Assembly: GCF_030269925.1 (NCBI RefSeq)
Contig: NC_085126.1
Coordinates: 2,234,501 to 2,298,500 of the forward strand
Direction of reading: 5' to 3'
DNA from: Bombyx mori
Lineage: Eukaryota > Arthropoda > Insecta > Lepidoptera > Bombycidae
DNA: 64,000 nt
Shown here: positions 10,441 through 22,251 of the stretch, piece after piece
Numbering within the stretch: position 1 is the first letter of the stretch
How the letters are laid out: each line of letters starts with the position of its first letter
The notes under the pieces: generated by a model
Told to the model about the DNA's origin: nothing
What the model saw: the letters and a program-made list of their open reading frames with translations, nothing else
Database searches by the model: none
Program-made: the position numbers and the translations under genes

Positions 10441-11098
10441 AACGCTAATGCTAACGTTTTTACCCTTTTTCGACAATATAATAATAAATTAAGCAAAAAT
10501 CTTGTAATGAACATGTTTATTTGGTCTTTGTCTGGATATTTAATGTTTGTATATTTAAATAATAATGTTTGTATATTTATTTATTTAAGCTTCAATAAGT
10601 TCTACCCACAGTTAAGAGAATCCATATTTGGAATTCGATGATCGTGTGAGCTATTTATCCAAGATTATTTATTTATTTTATATCGACAATCGAAATATTC
10701 GACACTTTAAATGAAAAGACAAAAAACCTAAACACTAATAATAATTAACGCATCATAATTTTATGAACGAGATGTGTCGTAATAAAATTAAAACGTAAAC
10801 ACAAGCACTACAAGTCATATAGACTTGTAACACATTTTTAAATTAATTGCCTTTTTTTCCAACTCATAAACAAGGGCTGGTGTAAGTTATAAACGGATAC
10901 GGGTTAATGTTAATTTTGATAAATGCTCTTCACACACGATGATAATGTTTCGCGAAATTTTATATAGCTAACTCTGATTCTGAATTTAGTTGCAATATTA
11001 GATATTATTAAAGAAATAGATGGTACGATGATTCCCACCTTGGACCTGGGTTGGATTTGCCATTACCACAGTCTTAGATACTGGTGCTACTTAGCTTT
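10441..11098. other. AT-rich stretch without recognised gene
   Basis: No gene or repeat was recognised; frames are short and low in complexity. Confidence 0.35.
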
Positions 11099-11348
11099 TT
11101 TACTGGTGGTAGGACCTCTTTTGAGTCCGCACGGGTAGGTCCCACCACCCTGCCTATTTCTGCCGTGAAGCAGTAATGCGTTTCGGTTTGAAGGGTGGGG
11201 CAGCCTTTGTAACTATATTTGAGACCTTAGAACCTATATCTCAAGATGGGTGGCGCATTTACGTTGTGGATGTCTATGGGCTCCAGTAACCACTTAGCAC
11301 TAGGTGGGCTATGAGCTCGTCCACCCAAATTGCAATTTAAAAAAAAAA
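11099..11348 (+). repeat. Bm1 SINE, headless form
   Basis: It starts ttactggtggtagg and ends in an A-run after gagctcgtccacccaa. The body is nearly consensus. Confidence 0.88.
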
Positions 11349-11864
11349 TTGTAAATACATTCACACAACAGCACTGTTTTTTGCCTATAAACATTCCTTT
11401 GTCTTGGCGTAGGGCGATGAAACTATCAACCCCAAAATTTAATTCTTTGGACCATAACACACGTATCTTTGCAGTTGCAATAAAACAACAATAAAAATAC
11501 AAAAACGAAATCGGTTCAGTACAATAACACAATTCCATTCTTATTTTGTAACAAACTAAAATAAACAGGCAATATTTTATTCAACAGCGTACGAAATAAA
11601 ATTCACTCGTGCTGTTGACCTAATTCTATCGATATATCTCATAACATCGTTTCACGTCACTACAAAATATGGTGGGACTCGTGCCAAGATCGATTGCTGG
11701 TATTCATCTTTGACACTTATAAAGCATTTAAATGATGTCTAATGGTAAAACAGCAAATAGTGTTTATTGTAATAATTAATTTAATAGCACTTCGTAGTGA
11801 TATAATGACTTTTCTCATGGTGGTTTTCTTGGGAAAAATAGTAACGGTAGCTTCCCATTCCTTA

Positions 11865-12075
11865 CCGTCCCAGAACTTTTTAGTGGAAGGAAAGAGAAGT
11901 CGAGGAAGATTGCCAACCAGGTGGACGGACATTGTCAAGGAGGCCACAAACACCAGCGTCCCGGGCGCCATCAAGTAGGCCGAATGCAGGCAACATTGGT
12001 GGAAGCTGGTGCAAAAACTGGACCACGGTGGTCACGACCCTCAGTAATGAGGAAACGACGAGAAGAAGAAGAAGT
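11865..12075 (+). pseudogene. RTE-like LINE C-terminal fragment
   Basis: The frame reads VEGKRSRGRLPTRWTDIVKEA, stops at TAG 11976-11978, and continues as AECRQHWWKLVQKLDHGGHD to a natural TAA. It ends in gagaagaagaagaag repeats, typical of RTE-type 3' tails. Only the last 70 or so codons remain. Confidence 0.65.
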
Positions 12076-12211
12076 GACTTAATTTTAGTGATGGAGATCA
12101 CGTTCCCTACCCTATGGCGTTAGGTGAAGCCTATAGACACACACATATGGAATACAAGTCGACGGGTGAAAGGCTTTGTTTAAGCAACATTTCACTTAAT
12201 ACGGGACACTC

Positions 12212-12392
12212 TCCTCCTCCTCCTCGCGTCGTTTTCCTCATTACTGAGGGTCGAGACTCCCCCGCTGCATCAGTTTCTCCCGTACGATTTCCCTCCATCT
12301 GCTGCGATCCTTTGCTGCATGAAGGGCATTGTGGAAATTGATGCTTAGAGAAGATCGTATTTGGTCCGACCATCTCGTGGGACTGCGCCACA
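12212..12392 (-). pseudogene. RTE-like LINE 3' fragment
   Basis: On the minus strand this is another RTE-like C-terminal end: tccctccatctgctgcgatcc corresponds to the DRxRWR block and the end is cctcctcctcgcgtc. A 5'-truncated remnant. Confidence 0.55.
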
Positions 12393-12811
12393 CATCTTTG
12401 TAATTAATGGCGCGTTTTATTTGTTATCACCATCAACAATTCAATGTTATTTAATTGAACTTCAATTAAGCTTACTTCATTCAAATACCTGAAGAAGTAT
12501 TTTTTTGTTATGATATTTTTTTTACAAATTGTAAACTTTAAATGACCCTCCTGTAAAGCTGTAAAAATGTCGCTCAATCTAAATAGCCTTTAACCAATCG
12601 AAGCGTATTGTGTTTGAACACTTGAAACTGATGGTAGAAGCTATCTATGCGCGTGTCATAAATTTATTCACTCTCTCCTGACATTGGCGTCAGAGTTGTG
12701 GTTGTTTTTGTAGTCCTAGGGTAGGTACTATGCTGTAGATAGGGCTCTCCCAAGTTGTATCCACTTTATCCCATCTTGGGCTTGCCTTTAACATCAATCC
12801 AGACGTCAGAG

Positions 12812-13054
12812 AACCCGCCGCTTGCGACGAAGGGCTCGACGAGTAAATTAACCCTCAGACACGGCCCACTGAGTTTCTCGCCGGATCTTCTCAATGGGTC
12901 GCGTTTCCGATCCGGTGGTAGATTCTGCGAAGCACGGCTCTTGCTAGGGTTCGTGTTAGCAACGTCGTCCGATTTGAGCCCCGTGAGCTCACCTACTAGT
13001 TAAGCTTCCGCTGAAATAGCATCTCAAGGCTATCAGCTTAGGTAGGAAAAAAAA
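12812..13054 (+). repeat. LINE 3' end (family 1)
   Basis: It begins within cgcttgcgacgaagggctcgac and ends in taggtagg plus eight A. Same family as 9146-9702. Confidence 0.75.
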
Positions 13055-13321
13055 TCGCATGCATTATTCATATTTCGAGAATGTGAATGATTCATTTTTT
13101 TTTCCATAAATAAAGTAGCGGGTAAGTGTTGCAATAGAATATCGACCTTGGCAATGTCACCGTTAAAATTGAATTGCAGAGACGAATGCTTCTCAAACTT
13201 TAAAACTGCTGGACGTATTAAACGATCAATAGTGTTCATAAAATTGCGACTTTTACATTCTCATGTAGGTATTTCATTATTGGTTGGATTTTAGAAGTAG
13301 AAGAAAGCATAAAATACATTT

Positions 13322-13575
13322 GAATATGCAATTTCGAAAAGGGCACATGTCGTATATTTTGTCAAATACGTTTTTTCATATACATGTAGTTTTGACATTT
13401 ACCTAAACCCATTTTATAATAATTCCAGTAATTTTCAATTGCTAATTAACACTTAAATATATCTCATAAGTTAATATTTTAAATTTTACACTGCTTTAGA
13501 AAATAATCAGTTTTTTTTTCATTTCCTGAACATTTTACATTTTCAGAGATGTGCCCTTTTCGAAATTGTATATTC
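13322..13575. mobile_element. MITE with 27-bp terminal inverted repeats
   Basis: gcaatttcgaaaagggcacat at the left and atgtgcccttttcgaaatt at the right are inverse copies, together 27 bp with one mismatch. The interior is AT-rich with no frame of interest. A TA-type insertion (Tc1/mariner-like) is possible from the flanks but not certain. Confidence 0.75.
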
Positions 13576-13845
13576 AGTTATGAATTTCATTTATGTTACC
13601 GAAACGTGTTTTTTTTTGTCTCTCTTATTGCCACGACATCTACATATAGATAGTGTAGCCATGGCCTCTAAATTCCAAAGGCGGTTCTCATTTCGTCTAT
13701 CTATCCTATGCTCAATAAGACAAAATCTAAAATTAAAATCTTTCAGAACCTCTCAGGAAGAAATTCGGCGGAATCTTGCTTGGTTTCTCCGAGTATTCTT
13801 CTGGCAAAAGAAGAATACACAAAGACACAACATTATTATTACCTG

Positions 13846-14137
13846 CTAGCTGACCCGGCAGACTTCGTAGTGCCTCAATCGATAAATAAAAGGCCTAAAC
13901 TTTTGTATAAAATAAACTTAAAACAAACAAAAGGAATCCGTCCGACGGGGGACACATCAAAGGAAAAACAAAATTGTTATTTTTTATTGAATTCCGAACA
14001 TTTTCATATTTATCTAAAATTTTAAACATTCTCTGGACTGCCACAAATAATTCGAGACCAAAATTAGCCAAATCGGTCCAGCCATTCTCGAGTTTTAGCG
14101 AGACTAACGAACAGCAATTCATTTTTATATATATAGA
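13846..14137 (-). mobile_element. Non-autonomous Helitron, family A
   Basis: Nearly the same as 4420-4710: CTAG at 13846-13849 marks the 3' end on the minus strand and TCTATATATATA marks the 5' end. Confidence 0.82.
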
Positions 14138-14485
14138 TAGATAGATTACGAGAATCTTTATAACAGTTGGCAGTGCTATAGCGGATGTAAAAAAAATAAT
14201 ATTACAAAAATGACGCACACCCGAATAGTTTGAGAATAACTGTAATACCATTCTCTAGAAGCTCGGCCGCACGCCAGACTACGGACACCACCTCAAACAC
14301 CTGGGTCACGTCTAAATATAAACAAACGAATCATTCTGTGTAACTAAAGCATTATCGTTACGCATAGGTACTACGTGCAATAGAGATCTGATTACGAAAT
14401 ACGTCATGAGCGTGTGTATCATTGAATTATTCACAAGTGACATTTGATTGCGCGTTGCTGTGACTAATGTCAATTGAGTTCGGGG

Positions 14486-14600
14486 TTTTTTTTTATTGCC
14501 CTTGTAGGCAGACGAGCGCACGGCCCACCTGATGGTGAGTGGTTACCGTCGCCCGTGGAGTTCAGCAATGCCAGGGCAGAGCCAAGCCGCTGCCTAACTG
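14486..14600 (-). repeat. LINE 3' end (family 2)
   Basis: T-run then attgcccttgtaggcagacgag and gatggtgagtggttaccgtc. This is the 3' end of another non-LTR family, with copies at 18160, 23211, 25297, 40628, 45912 and 50346, and an inverse copy near 34006. Confidence 0.75.
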
Positions 14601-14687
14601 GAACGTAACTAGGTGTAACTGGAATAGCCCCATAGGCTCCCAGGGAAAGAAAATATGTCTCTCTGGAAAAAATGACCGCAGAAACTT

Positions 14688-14930
14688 TTTTTATTGCTTA
14701 GACGGGTGAACGAGCTCACAGCCCACCTGCCGTTAAGTGGTTACTGGACCCTATAGACACCTACAACGTAAATGCGCCACCCATCTAGAGATATAAGTTG
14801 TAAGGTCTCAGTATAGCTACAACGGCTGTCCCACCCTTCAAACCGAAACGCATCACTGCTTCACGTCAGAAATAGGCGGGTTGGTGGTACCCACCCGTGC
14901 GGCCACAAAAGAGGTCATACCACCAGTAAA
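14688..14930 (-). repeat. Bm1 SINE, headless form
   Basis: Minus-strand copy from the T-run to ccaccagtaa, the shared headless boundary. Confidence 0.87.
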
Positions 14931-16262
14931 CAAGTATGTACATATATTAGTCTCTGGTTCCCATAGTACAGGGAATCCTGGTTTGGGACGAGATGATTGT
15001 GTGCGATTTGTTCCCATTTATATTTATTTAAGTTAATGAAGATAAATATACCTAATATTTACCTTCACTAACTTACGGAAAAAAATTACGAGCAAATGAA
15101 TATTAATATTAATACTTTTTTTTTTTGCTGAATTACTGTCTAGTTTATCGTCCACCATTTTTAGTTTATACAAGTAATTCATTTTTACTAAAACTTATTT
15201 AGTGCTTTACTGTTATATTAATATTTTTATGCCATTGTGAAAAGTATAAATGTAAAAAAAATTTTAAATAAACAAAAAAAATCGACTGCATTTCAAATTC
15301 TAACTAAAAAGCGTAGAGAAAGATCTAGAATATCTCTCTAATAAATTTTAAGCAACCAATTAGTATATTTATAGTAATGATTGAAAATAAATATTCATTA
15401 AGGATATAAAAATCGCTGTATTGATAGCTACATCACTACTGATTTACATTTGAAGTATGAGAATGAATAAATTTGCTATACAATTAGCTGTGTTTACAAT
15501 TTACAGTTTGCGTGCCTGAATTATGTTTTTTGCGTATTTTTATAAAACAATACCTATATACACTATATATATATGTAACCTCTATACGACTTATTTTAAA
15601 AGAGGTTAATATGTTATAAAGATGACATAAATGGATTTTTTTGAATATTGAAACATCAGAAGAAAGAACATTAGAAATATAAAAGCAATTTGGGATTTTG
15701 AAAAAAACATACAAAAGTGGTGAAGCAATAGCTTTAAACGTTGTTTCTCTTCATAGAGCAACGCAATTTGTGCTATACTTTTACTAAGCTAAACTGTATT
15801 CTGATGTAAATAAAACAATACATTATATCGCAGAAGTAAAAAAATGCCTCCAGTCTCGCGATTTCAAATTCACTAATATCAATAATACACTGTTTTTCAT
15901 ATTTTCAATCTGCCTAAAATACCTTTAGAAATTTTGTCGCTAGAGACTAAAGCTCTTGGGCGTAAACTGTTATGTCTCGTGTTTTTATCTATTTTTATCT
16001 CAAATATTAGAGCATATTCTTTATTTGTTTTTAAAATATCTACATGTCACTTTAAGCCTTGTTTACTGCCAAGATTCATTGCAATTATACGACTCTACTT
16101 TAAAAATAAGGTGCCGTTCTAATTTTGTTAGACGACACGACTTTTATTTAAAAAATGCGATTATATTTTTATTCTCTGTTCTAGAATATCGGACGAAGTA
16201 CGTAATGACTTATTTTTATGGGTTTTCCGATTATCTTGGTCTTATCTATAGTAATATATAAA
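14931..16262. other. AT-rich stretch without recognised gene
   Basis: Short frames at 15484-15714 and 15934-16261 are very AT-rich and show no domain. Nothing else was recognised. Confidence 0.4.
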
Positions 16263-16466
16263 TCTACTGTGGTTTTTACGGATGTTCCATTATAACTACT
16301 GAACCATTCACCCGATTGACTTGAAACATGGTATTCATGTAGAAAATACATGTAATTAATGGATAGGCCAATATTTATATGAGTATTGGACTCCCTAATA
16401 ATAATGACTATAATTGATAATGTTAATTTTAAAAGCCCAGCGAAGGCGAGTACGGCTATATGATAC
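16263..16466 (+). mobile_element. Helitron family D, degraded end
   Basis: About 200 bp matching 49322-49520, starting TCTACTGTGGTTTT after A. The terminus reads ggctat instead of ggctag. Confidence 0.65.
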
Positions 16467-16530
16467 ATGATTGGTAGACCAGCTCAAGATTCATATGCTG
16501 TTAAGTGGTTCACGGAGCCCTATGATTGAG
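16467..16530 (-). repeat. Degraded Bm1 3' fragment
   Basis: gttaagtggttcacggagcccta is a diverged piece of the Bm1 3' block. Confidence 0.4.
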
Positions 16531-16736
16531 TTTTTCGTTGTCAAACTAAGGACCGTGTTGGGTGCCGCGAAAACTCTATCAATAACATTACTTTCTTGCT
16601 CGGAATCTTCCGTTGAACTCACATGGCCAGGAGCGAGATAACACCACTCAGAACATTGGTATACCTAGCAAAAAGATCCGCTCGGTATAGGATCATCCTT
16701 TTGTCATTCCCTTTAAGAGTAATAATGAGCACTTAC

Positions 16737-16905
16737 CACAGATTGCAGCCTTTGTTAACTTGATCGTCCGGTGCATAAGTCTGTTGCTCGTATTCGCACG
16801 ATACTGAGGTTATCTGAGGTGGGCTGCATACTTTCTTGTAATCGGGACAGCAGTCATCGTGGTGTCTTGTGTGATCACAGAACTCGTCGCAATAGCAGAG
16901 AGTAC
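16737..16905 (-). CDS. TINAG-like / Swim-like secreted protein, exon with somatomedin-B-like knot
   Basis: Minus-strand exon with acceptor tatag before GTACTC (16905) and donor GTAAGT after 16737. Translation gives CYCDEFCDHTRHHDDCCPDY followed by KKVC: the clustered-cysteine somatomedin-B pattern, in the form seen in TINAG-like proteins and Drosophila Swim. A second cysteine region then begins (CEYEQQTYAPDDQVNKGCNL). The incoming phase fits the exon at 17837-17985, joining CSVPILG to TLCYC as in the family. The family are extracellular, catalytically dead cathepsin-B relatives that bind matrix proteins or Wnt ligands. The peptidase-like exons should lie further along the minus strand but were not found. 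Family assignment is by recognition, not by search. Confidence 0.72.
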
Positions 16906-17302
16906 CTATAGTGGAAATGTTTCTTTTTTATCGGCCAAAACACAAATATAAAGTTTATCGAGGGTCAATTAGATTAGTGATCTATATTGGCAATATACAG
17001 AACTTAATACGCGTATAAACGGTCTTTATTTGACTGTTCCTAAGTGGATACCACGTAATAATAAGCGCAGCAGTTCCACTCATAAAGTGTAAATTAGACA
17101 AAAGCCGCAATGGATTCAAACTACGCCTAAAGGTCACGTTTGAAGTCTATGACGTTAGCAAAATATTGCATAGACAAGTAAAATGGTTAACTAAGCACCA
17201 CTTCCAACATCCTGGTTCTGTCCCCCTACCTATTCGTTTGTAGCCTATGTGCTCAACGAGCTCACGAGCTCAACCTGAGAGAATTTGCTAACACTTCGAA
17301 TC

Positions 17303-17680
17303 CAGCAGGCGGGTACCAATTTTTCTAATGAAATACGTACTCAACAAATGTTCACGATTGACTTCCACGGTGAAGGAATAGCATCGTGTAATAAAAATGA
17401 AACCCGCAATATTATAATTTGCGTAATTTCTGGTGGTAGGACCTCTTGTGAGTCCGCGCGGGTGGGTACCACTGCCCTGTCTATTTCTGCCGTGAAGCAG
17501 TAATGCGTTTCGGTTTGAAGGGTGGGGCAGCCGTTGTAACTATACTTGAGACCTTAGAACTTGTATCTCAAGGTGGGTGGCGAATTTACGTTGTGGATGT
17601 CTATGGGCTCCAGTAACCACTTAACACCAGGTGGGCTGTGAGCTCGTACACCCATCTGAGCAATAAAAAAAAAAAAAAAC
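17303..17680 (+). repeat. Bm1 SINE, nearly full length, in a host intron
   Basis: It starts in the head at gcaggcgggtaccaattt, contains the ATTATAATTTGCG segment and the whole 3' block, and ends in a 14-A run. It lies antisense in the intron between the two TINAG-like exons. Confidence 0.9.
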
Positions 17681-17682
17681 TA

Positions 17683-17790
17683 GCCCCATCAGGAGCAGCG
17701 CTTCGCAGAATCTACCATCGGATCGGAATCGCGACCCACTGAGAAGATCCTGCAAGAAACTCAGTGGGCCGCGGCATCCTGGCCACTTCC
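17683..17790 (-). repeat. LINE 3' fragment
   Basis: gcttcgcagaatctaccatcg, then gatcggaatcgcgacccac and cagtgggcc is the inverse of the family 1/3 LINE 3' block. It sits directly beside the Bm1 copy in the same intron. Confidence 0.6.
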
Positions 17791-17836
17791 CTCAAGACAA
17801 ATAACTGTAAATTTAGGATCAATCTGGAATACTCAC

Positions 17837-17985
17837 CCAATATCGGCACTGAGCAATCGTCTTTTCGATTGTAGCAGCATTTATTGTCGTCTGGACGCGC
17901 GGCGCAGTACCGGCCGTTGAGCAATTCTGGACCGGAGTACGCCAAGCAAGATGACAGCAATGGCAGAACTAAGACGACTAGAAAC
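17837..17985 (-). CDS. TINAG-like / Swim-like secreted protein, signal-peptide exon
   Basis: Minus-strand exon with acceptor ccccag before GTTTCTAG (17985) and donor GTGAGT after 17837. It reads FLVVLVLPLLSSCLAYSGPE: a strongly hydrophobic run then small residues, as in a signal peptide. It continues NGRYCAARPDDNKCCYNRKD and DCSVPILG, matching the cysteine-rich N-terminus of TINAG-like proteins. No in-frame Met is visible before the acceptor, so the start codon must be in an upstream exon. A Bm1 copy starts only about 25 bases 5' of the acceptor, close to the branch-point region. The phase (1 base into the next exon) fits 16737-16905. Confidence 0.72.
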
Positions 17986-18009
17986 CTGGGGAATGGAGTT
18001 TTTATCTTA

Positions 18010-18156
18010 TTACTGGGGATAGGACGTCTTGTAAGTCCGCATGGGTAGGTCCCACCACCCTGCCTATTTCTGCCGCGAAGCAGTAATGTGTTTCGGTTTG
18101 AAGGGTGAGACAGCCGTTATAAACATACTTTACGTTGTAGATGTCTATCGGCACCT
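18010..18156 (+). repeat. Bm1 SINE, headless, internally deleted
   Basis: It starts at ttactgggg, keeps the GTGAAGCAGTAATG-like block (cgaagcagtaatgtg), then jumps from ataaacatact to ttacgttgtagatg, losing about 50 bases, and ends where a LINE T-run begins. Confidence 0.75.
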
Positions 18157-18159
18157 ATC

Positions 18160-18505
18160 TTTTTTTTTCATTGCCCTTGTACGCAGAAGAGCATTCGGCC
18201 CACCTGATGGTGAGTGGTTACCGTCGCCCGTGGACTTCAGCAATGCCAGGAGCAGAGCCAAGCCGCTTAATACTTTCTAAAAGCCTCGTTTGTAGAAGGA
18301 CATGTCATAGCGCTCGGGAAACACCGTGGAGGGGAGCTCATTCTATAGCCGGTACGTGGCAAAAAAGACCCCTGGAAACGCACTGTCGATAAACGCAGCG
18401 GTTCCAGATAATATGGACGAACTCTGCTCCGATGGTGGGAGGTGCGATGGTAAAAAGGAGATGAGGGATCATCTCAAACAATTCCTCAGAGCAGTCCTAT
18501 CTATT
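18160..18505 (-). repeat. LINE 3' end (family 2)
   Basis: T-run, attgcccttgtacgcagaag, then a long match to 40628-40990 including ggagctcattctatagccgg and gaaacgcactgt. Confidence 0.72.
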
Positions 18506-18599
18506 TGCTGGTAGCCCAAGGCGCTGTTCCAACTACGCCCGGTCGGATAGAGCTCACGGGCTCAACTTGAGGGAATTTGCTAACACTAGCCTCTTACCG

Positions 18600-19029
18600 A
18601 GATCTGATCTGAGTAATTGAATTCGACTATATTGATAATATACTCTATACTTTATTTTATTTTGTAGAAGTAGGTTTTCGTTTTTGTTATAATTTTATGT
18701 CAGTAAGTGTAATAGGGTTAGTAAATTTCTTTGTGCCTGCGTTACCATCTAACATCAATGGATCAAGTTGTCCGCCGCCCGCGGGCAGGATGCGATCGAC
18801 TCGACATGAAGTTTAAATTTCTATAACTTTTATACAAATTTGACACGACGGAATTATTTTTCAACGATTATCATTCGTTGGTAAAGCGGATACGTAAAGT
18901 TTTTTTCATAGCAAACTTGACGTCACTTCAAAGTTCCTTAATTAGTTCGATTACCACCTACCACAAACGCGCTCTTTCATCGGCCGGACTATAGATAATA
19001 ACACAGTTTTTGGTTATACACCCACTCTT

Positions 19030-19068
<39 letters not shown>

Positions 19069-19680
19069 TTTATTGTTAATCTAGTTAAATACGGCTAGTT
19101 TCGCCGGCCGATTTTTGACTTCACTTTAATCCGACCTTTAGGAAACTTCAGAGACTAACTCGTTAGGATAATCTGAAGATTTCTTAAAAATTTCATCGAA
19201 ATCAGTCCAGCTATTTCGGAGTCTAGAGAACATAAATATCCACACATCCACTTATATCTTATATCCTTATGATAATATATTACGAATTCAGAACACTTCT
19301 TGATATCTAAATAGTATATTAAATTTACACATTTGAGTGCCGTAATGAATATTTCAAACACATATGATTTTCTAAAAGAGCTATAAAATTAACATAATTT
19401 ATCGATATTTTTTAGTTTTGTTATTCTGAATTTGGGAATAACAACAAATTAAGAATATAAAAACAATTAGGCGATGTTGTTTGTACTCGAAGATGTACTA
19501 CCACTCGTTCTAGGACATAAATTATTATATTGGTACTCTAGAATTGATGGTAGGGAATATTATGACTCCTACAAATCAAACAAGCGTCCAGAGAAATCTG
19601 AAGGTTGTGATGCTGAGAACCACCGCCGCACTGTTCGGTTTTCTATAGGGTTATAATAAAGTAATTTATTTGGACCAAAA
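18600..19680. other. AT-rich stretch with (TA)n
   Basis: A (ta)n run lies at about 19037-19060. Frames at 19155-19361 and 19474-19656 carry no recognised domain. Confidence 0.4.
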
Positions 19681-19950
19681 CGGCCGTCTGGTGTAGTGGT
19701 AAGTGACATGGTCACTAACTACACAAGGGGGTCGCGGGTTCGAATCCCGCCAACGGAAGATATTTGCATGATAAATATAAATGTCTTTCCAGGGTTATGG
19801 GTGTATATTAAATATATGTATGTGTATAATAAAAATATTATATTTATTTCCGTTATCTGGTACTTGTAACACAAGTTCTTTACGAACTTAGCACGGGACC
19901 AGTTAACGTGGCGTGATTGTTAGTAAATATTTATATTTATTATTTATTTA
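19681..19950 (+). repeat. tRNA-derived SINE, intact head
   Basis: The head carries an A-box-like tggtgtagtggtaag and a B box gggttcgaatccc, followed by a body with ttatctggtacttgtaacac and gcacgggaccagttaacgtg. These are the features of a Pol III SINE distinct from Bm1. A second copy is at 53957-54270. It is not a functional tRNA gene, since no complete cloverleaf can be drawn after the anticodon region. Confidence 0.75.
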
Positions 19951-20125
19951 TTATTAATATAGACTCCAGACCAGATGCCCTTTATTATCACGATTGAAAT
20001 CAGAAACTGGGGTAGACAACAAGATTAGATTAGACCCACCCCTATAGCTGCTATATGTAGGATATTATGAGACAACTTATACCGCGCCCCAGAGAAAGAA
20101 TATGTCGTGTCTATAAGATACTTCT

Positions 20126-20377
20126 TTACTGGTGGTAGGACCTCTTGTGAGTCCGCACGGATAGGTACCACCACCTTGCTTATTTCTGCCGTGAAGCAGT
20201 AATTAATGCGTTTCGGTTTGAAGGGTGGGGCAACCGTTGTAACTATAATTGAGACCTTAGAACTTATATCTCAAGGTGGGTGGCGCATTTACGTTGTAGA
20301 TGTCTATGGGCTCCAGTAACCACTTAACACCAGGTGGGCTGTGAGCTCGTCCACTCATTTAAGCAATAAAAAAATAA
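20126..20377 (+). repeat. Bm1 SINE, headless form
   Basis: It starts ttactggtggtagg and ends aataaaaaaataaaaa; a small internal duplication gives gtaattaatgcg. Confidence 0.87.
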
Positions 20378-20689
20378 AAATGCGTTCGATCTCTTTTCTC
20401 AATATGGGCATTCAGGTTTTCAATCACTCAACCTGTAAACGTGCGCCGTGAATTTGTTTGTTTGCTTTAAAATAGTCATTCAACCAGATCACCTACATTC
20501 TAAAAATCTTGAATCATCGCTTTTCGCTTTTGAACAGAAGGCGAATAAATCGAATCTCATTCTATAGTAGGTATAAATTGTTTAAATTTGCAAATTTTAT
20601 TCACGATAATCACATAACGCTATGCTATTATAATAAAATAAAAATGAAGACATTGACCGCATTTTAATGATAAAGAAACATTTCTCGTA

Positions 20690-20985
20690 TATTTTTTTTA
20701 TCGCTGTCATATTGGAGAACGATCTAACGGGTCAATCCTCAAGTGGTTATCAGAGCTCATTAAATTGTAACGTGAATGTCGCCATGAGGTCATGAGGTCA
20801 CAATTGTATTGTGCTGCTCTTCGTAACAGAACGCATGGCCGCTTCAGGACAGAAATGAACAGGTGCTAAAATAAGCGATACCACCAATAATCACGCAAAT
20901 TCAGAAGATATTCAGATCTGCTTTAATGACACGTTACTGTTTATTCCTTCATCGTAGAGATCAATCGGAAGCACGTTTCCTTAGA
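20690..20985 (-). repeat. Old, strongly diverged Bm1
   Basis: In order it resembles the T-run end, aagtggttatcagagctcat, the taccaccaataat boundary, cgcaaatt and atcgtagagatcaatcg. This is a full-order but eroded Bm1 body. Confidence 0.55.
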
Positions 20986-21036
20986 GAGTAGAGAGATTGG
21001 CTACCCGCGGCATGTGTGGGTACACCGTATGAATTA

Positions 21037-21335
21037 TCCCGATCCATTAATGGTGCTTTTAGGCACCGAAAGCACCGGTCACCGTCCTCGTCGAACCCGT
21101 CGCTTGCGACGAAGGGCTCGACAAGTAAATTAACCCATAGACATAGCCCACTGAGTTGCTCGCCGGATCTTCTCAGTAGGTCGCGTTTCCGATCCGGTGG
21201 TAGATTCTGCAAAGCACTGCTCTTGCTAGGGTCAGTGTTAGCAACACTACGGTTTGAGCATCGCGAGCTCACCTACACGTCAAGGCGAAGCTGAAATAGC
21301 CTCTCAAGGCTATCAGCATAGGTAGGGGGAAAAAC
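21037..21335 (+). repeat. LINE 3' end (family 1)
   Basis: cgatccattaatggtgctttt through gtcgcttgcgacgaagggctc to ataggtaggg and an A-run. Confidence 0.77.
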
Positions 21336-22251
21336 GGATTATCCTTTAGGCCACGACATCCTTCGACAGTAGTATTTTGGAAGTATTTTTCCATTTAAGT
21401 TGTCTCTGATGCTCCACGGAAATACAAGGGATACCGAAAAATAATCAGAGCTCTAACATCTGTTAAAAGCCCAGAGAAGGCTATGGTAAGACTGGCGTAG
21501 CTTCGTGCTACCGCCCTCCGAACAAGAAAGGACTACATCTGCTAATCAGGTGACCAGTGTAAGAGAATATTAAGCAACTATCATTATCTCCATGAATTAG
21601 CCTGGTGAAGAGAAGAGACACTTCTAACTTGTTACTACTGAATACGGTTTCAAGAATTGCATATCCAGCTAATATTTTTTATTATAGTAAAGAGTTATAG
21701 TATTTCATAATAGCTTATAGTATATTTAAGTAGTAACTCTCACAATGCTTTCGTCTTTTCAATGGTAATTATTAAAATTACAATTACAATTCCCCATTCA
21801 TATCAGTAATAAAAGGACTTATCTGCCAACCTAATTAGCCTAATCCCGGAAACGGCAGTTCTTTTTTTAATATTTTTTTAAATAATAAGTTAATCAGCAA
21901 AGGAACTCGCGACCCGTGATATATCATCGTGACCTATATGTTCAGAATTAAATTAATTCCGAATTATTTTAAGCTGAATTAACAAACCAGCAGAGTTAGC
22001 CAAGCTAAATGTCCATTATTCCTGATACCTAGCAGAAAACATAAAATTACTCTAGAACAATTACGTCTGCAAAGAAACTTAAGTTTCGGTGAATATTTTT
22101 ATAAATCTTTTGGACATTGTGATGTTAACATTAATTATAATAATTATTTAATATGTATTTTAATCGTGCGCGACCACTAAAACTTTCGAGATAAGTATTT
22201 GAAACCGTGAACTATAATAAAACGTAAATATCAAACCCGCGATTACATAAA
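21336..22251. other. Mostly unrecognised stretch
   Basis: About 21470-21560 (agcttcgtgctaccgccct) looks like a LINE remnant but no boundary was seen. The rest is AT-rich and empty. Confidence 0.35.

Noticed and set aside
16491..16664. Next exon of the TINAG-like gene
   Set aside because: Acceptor-like tgctag precedes an open frame, but its phase does not fit the donor at 16737 and the protein lacks the family pattern; probably an unrelated repeat.
19682..19760. tRNA gene
   Set aside because: A and B box are present, but the sequence runs on into a SINE body shared with 53957-54270 and no full cloverleaf forms.
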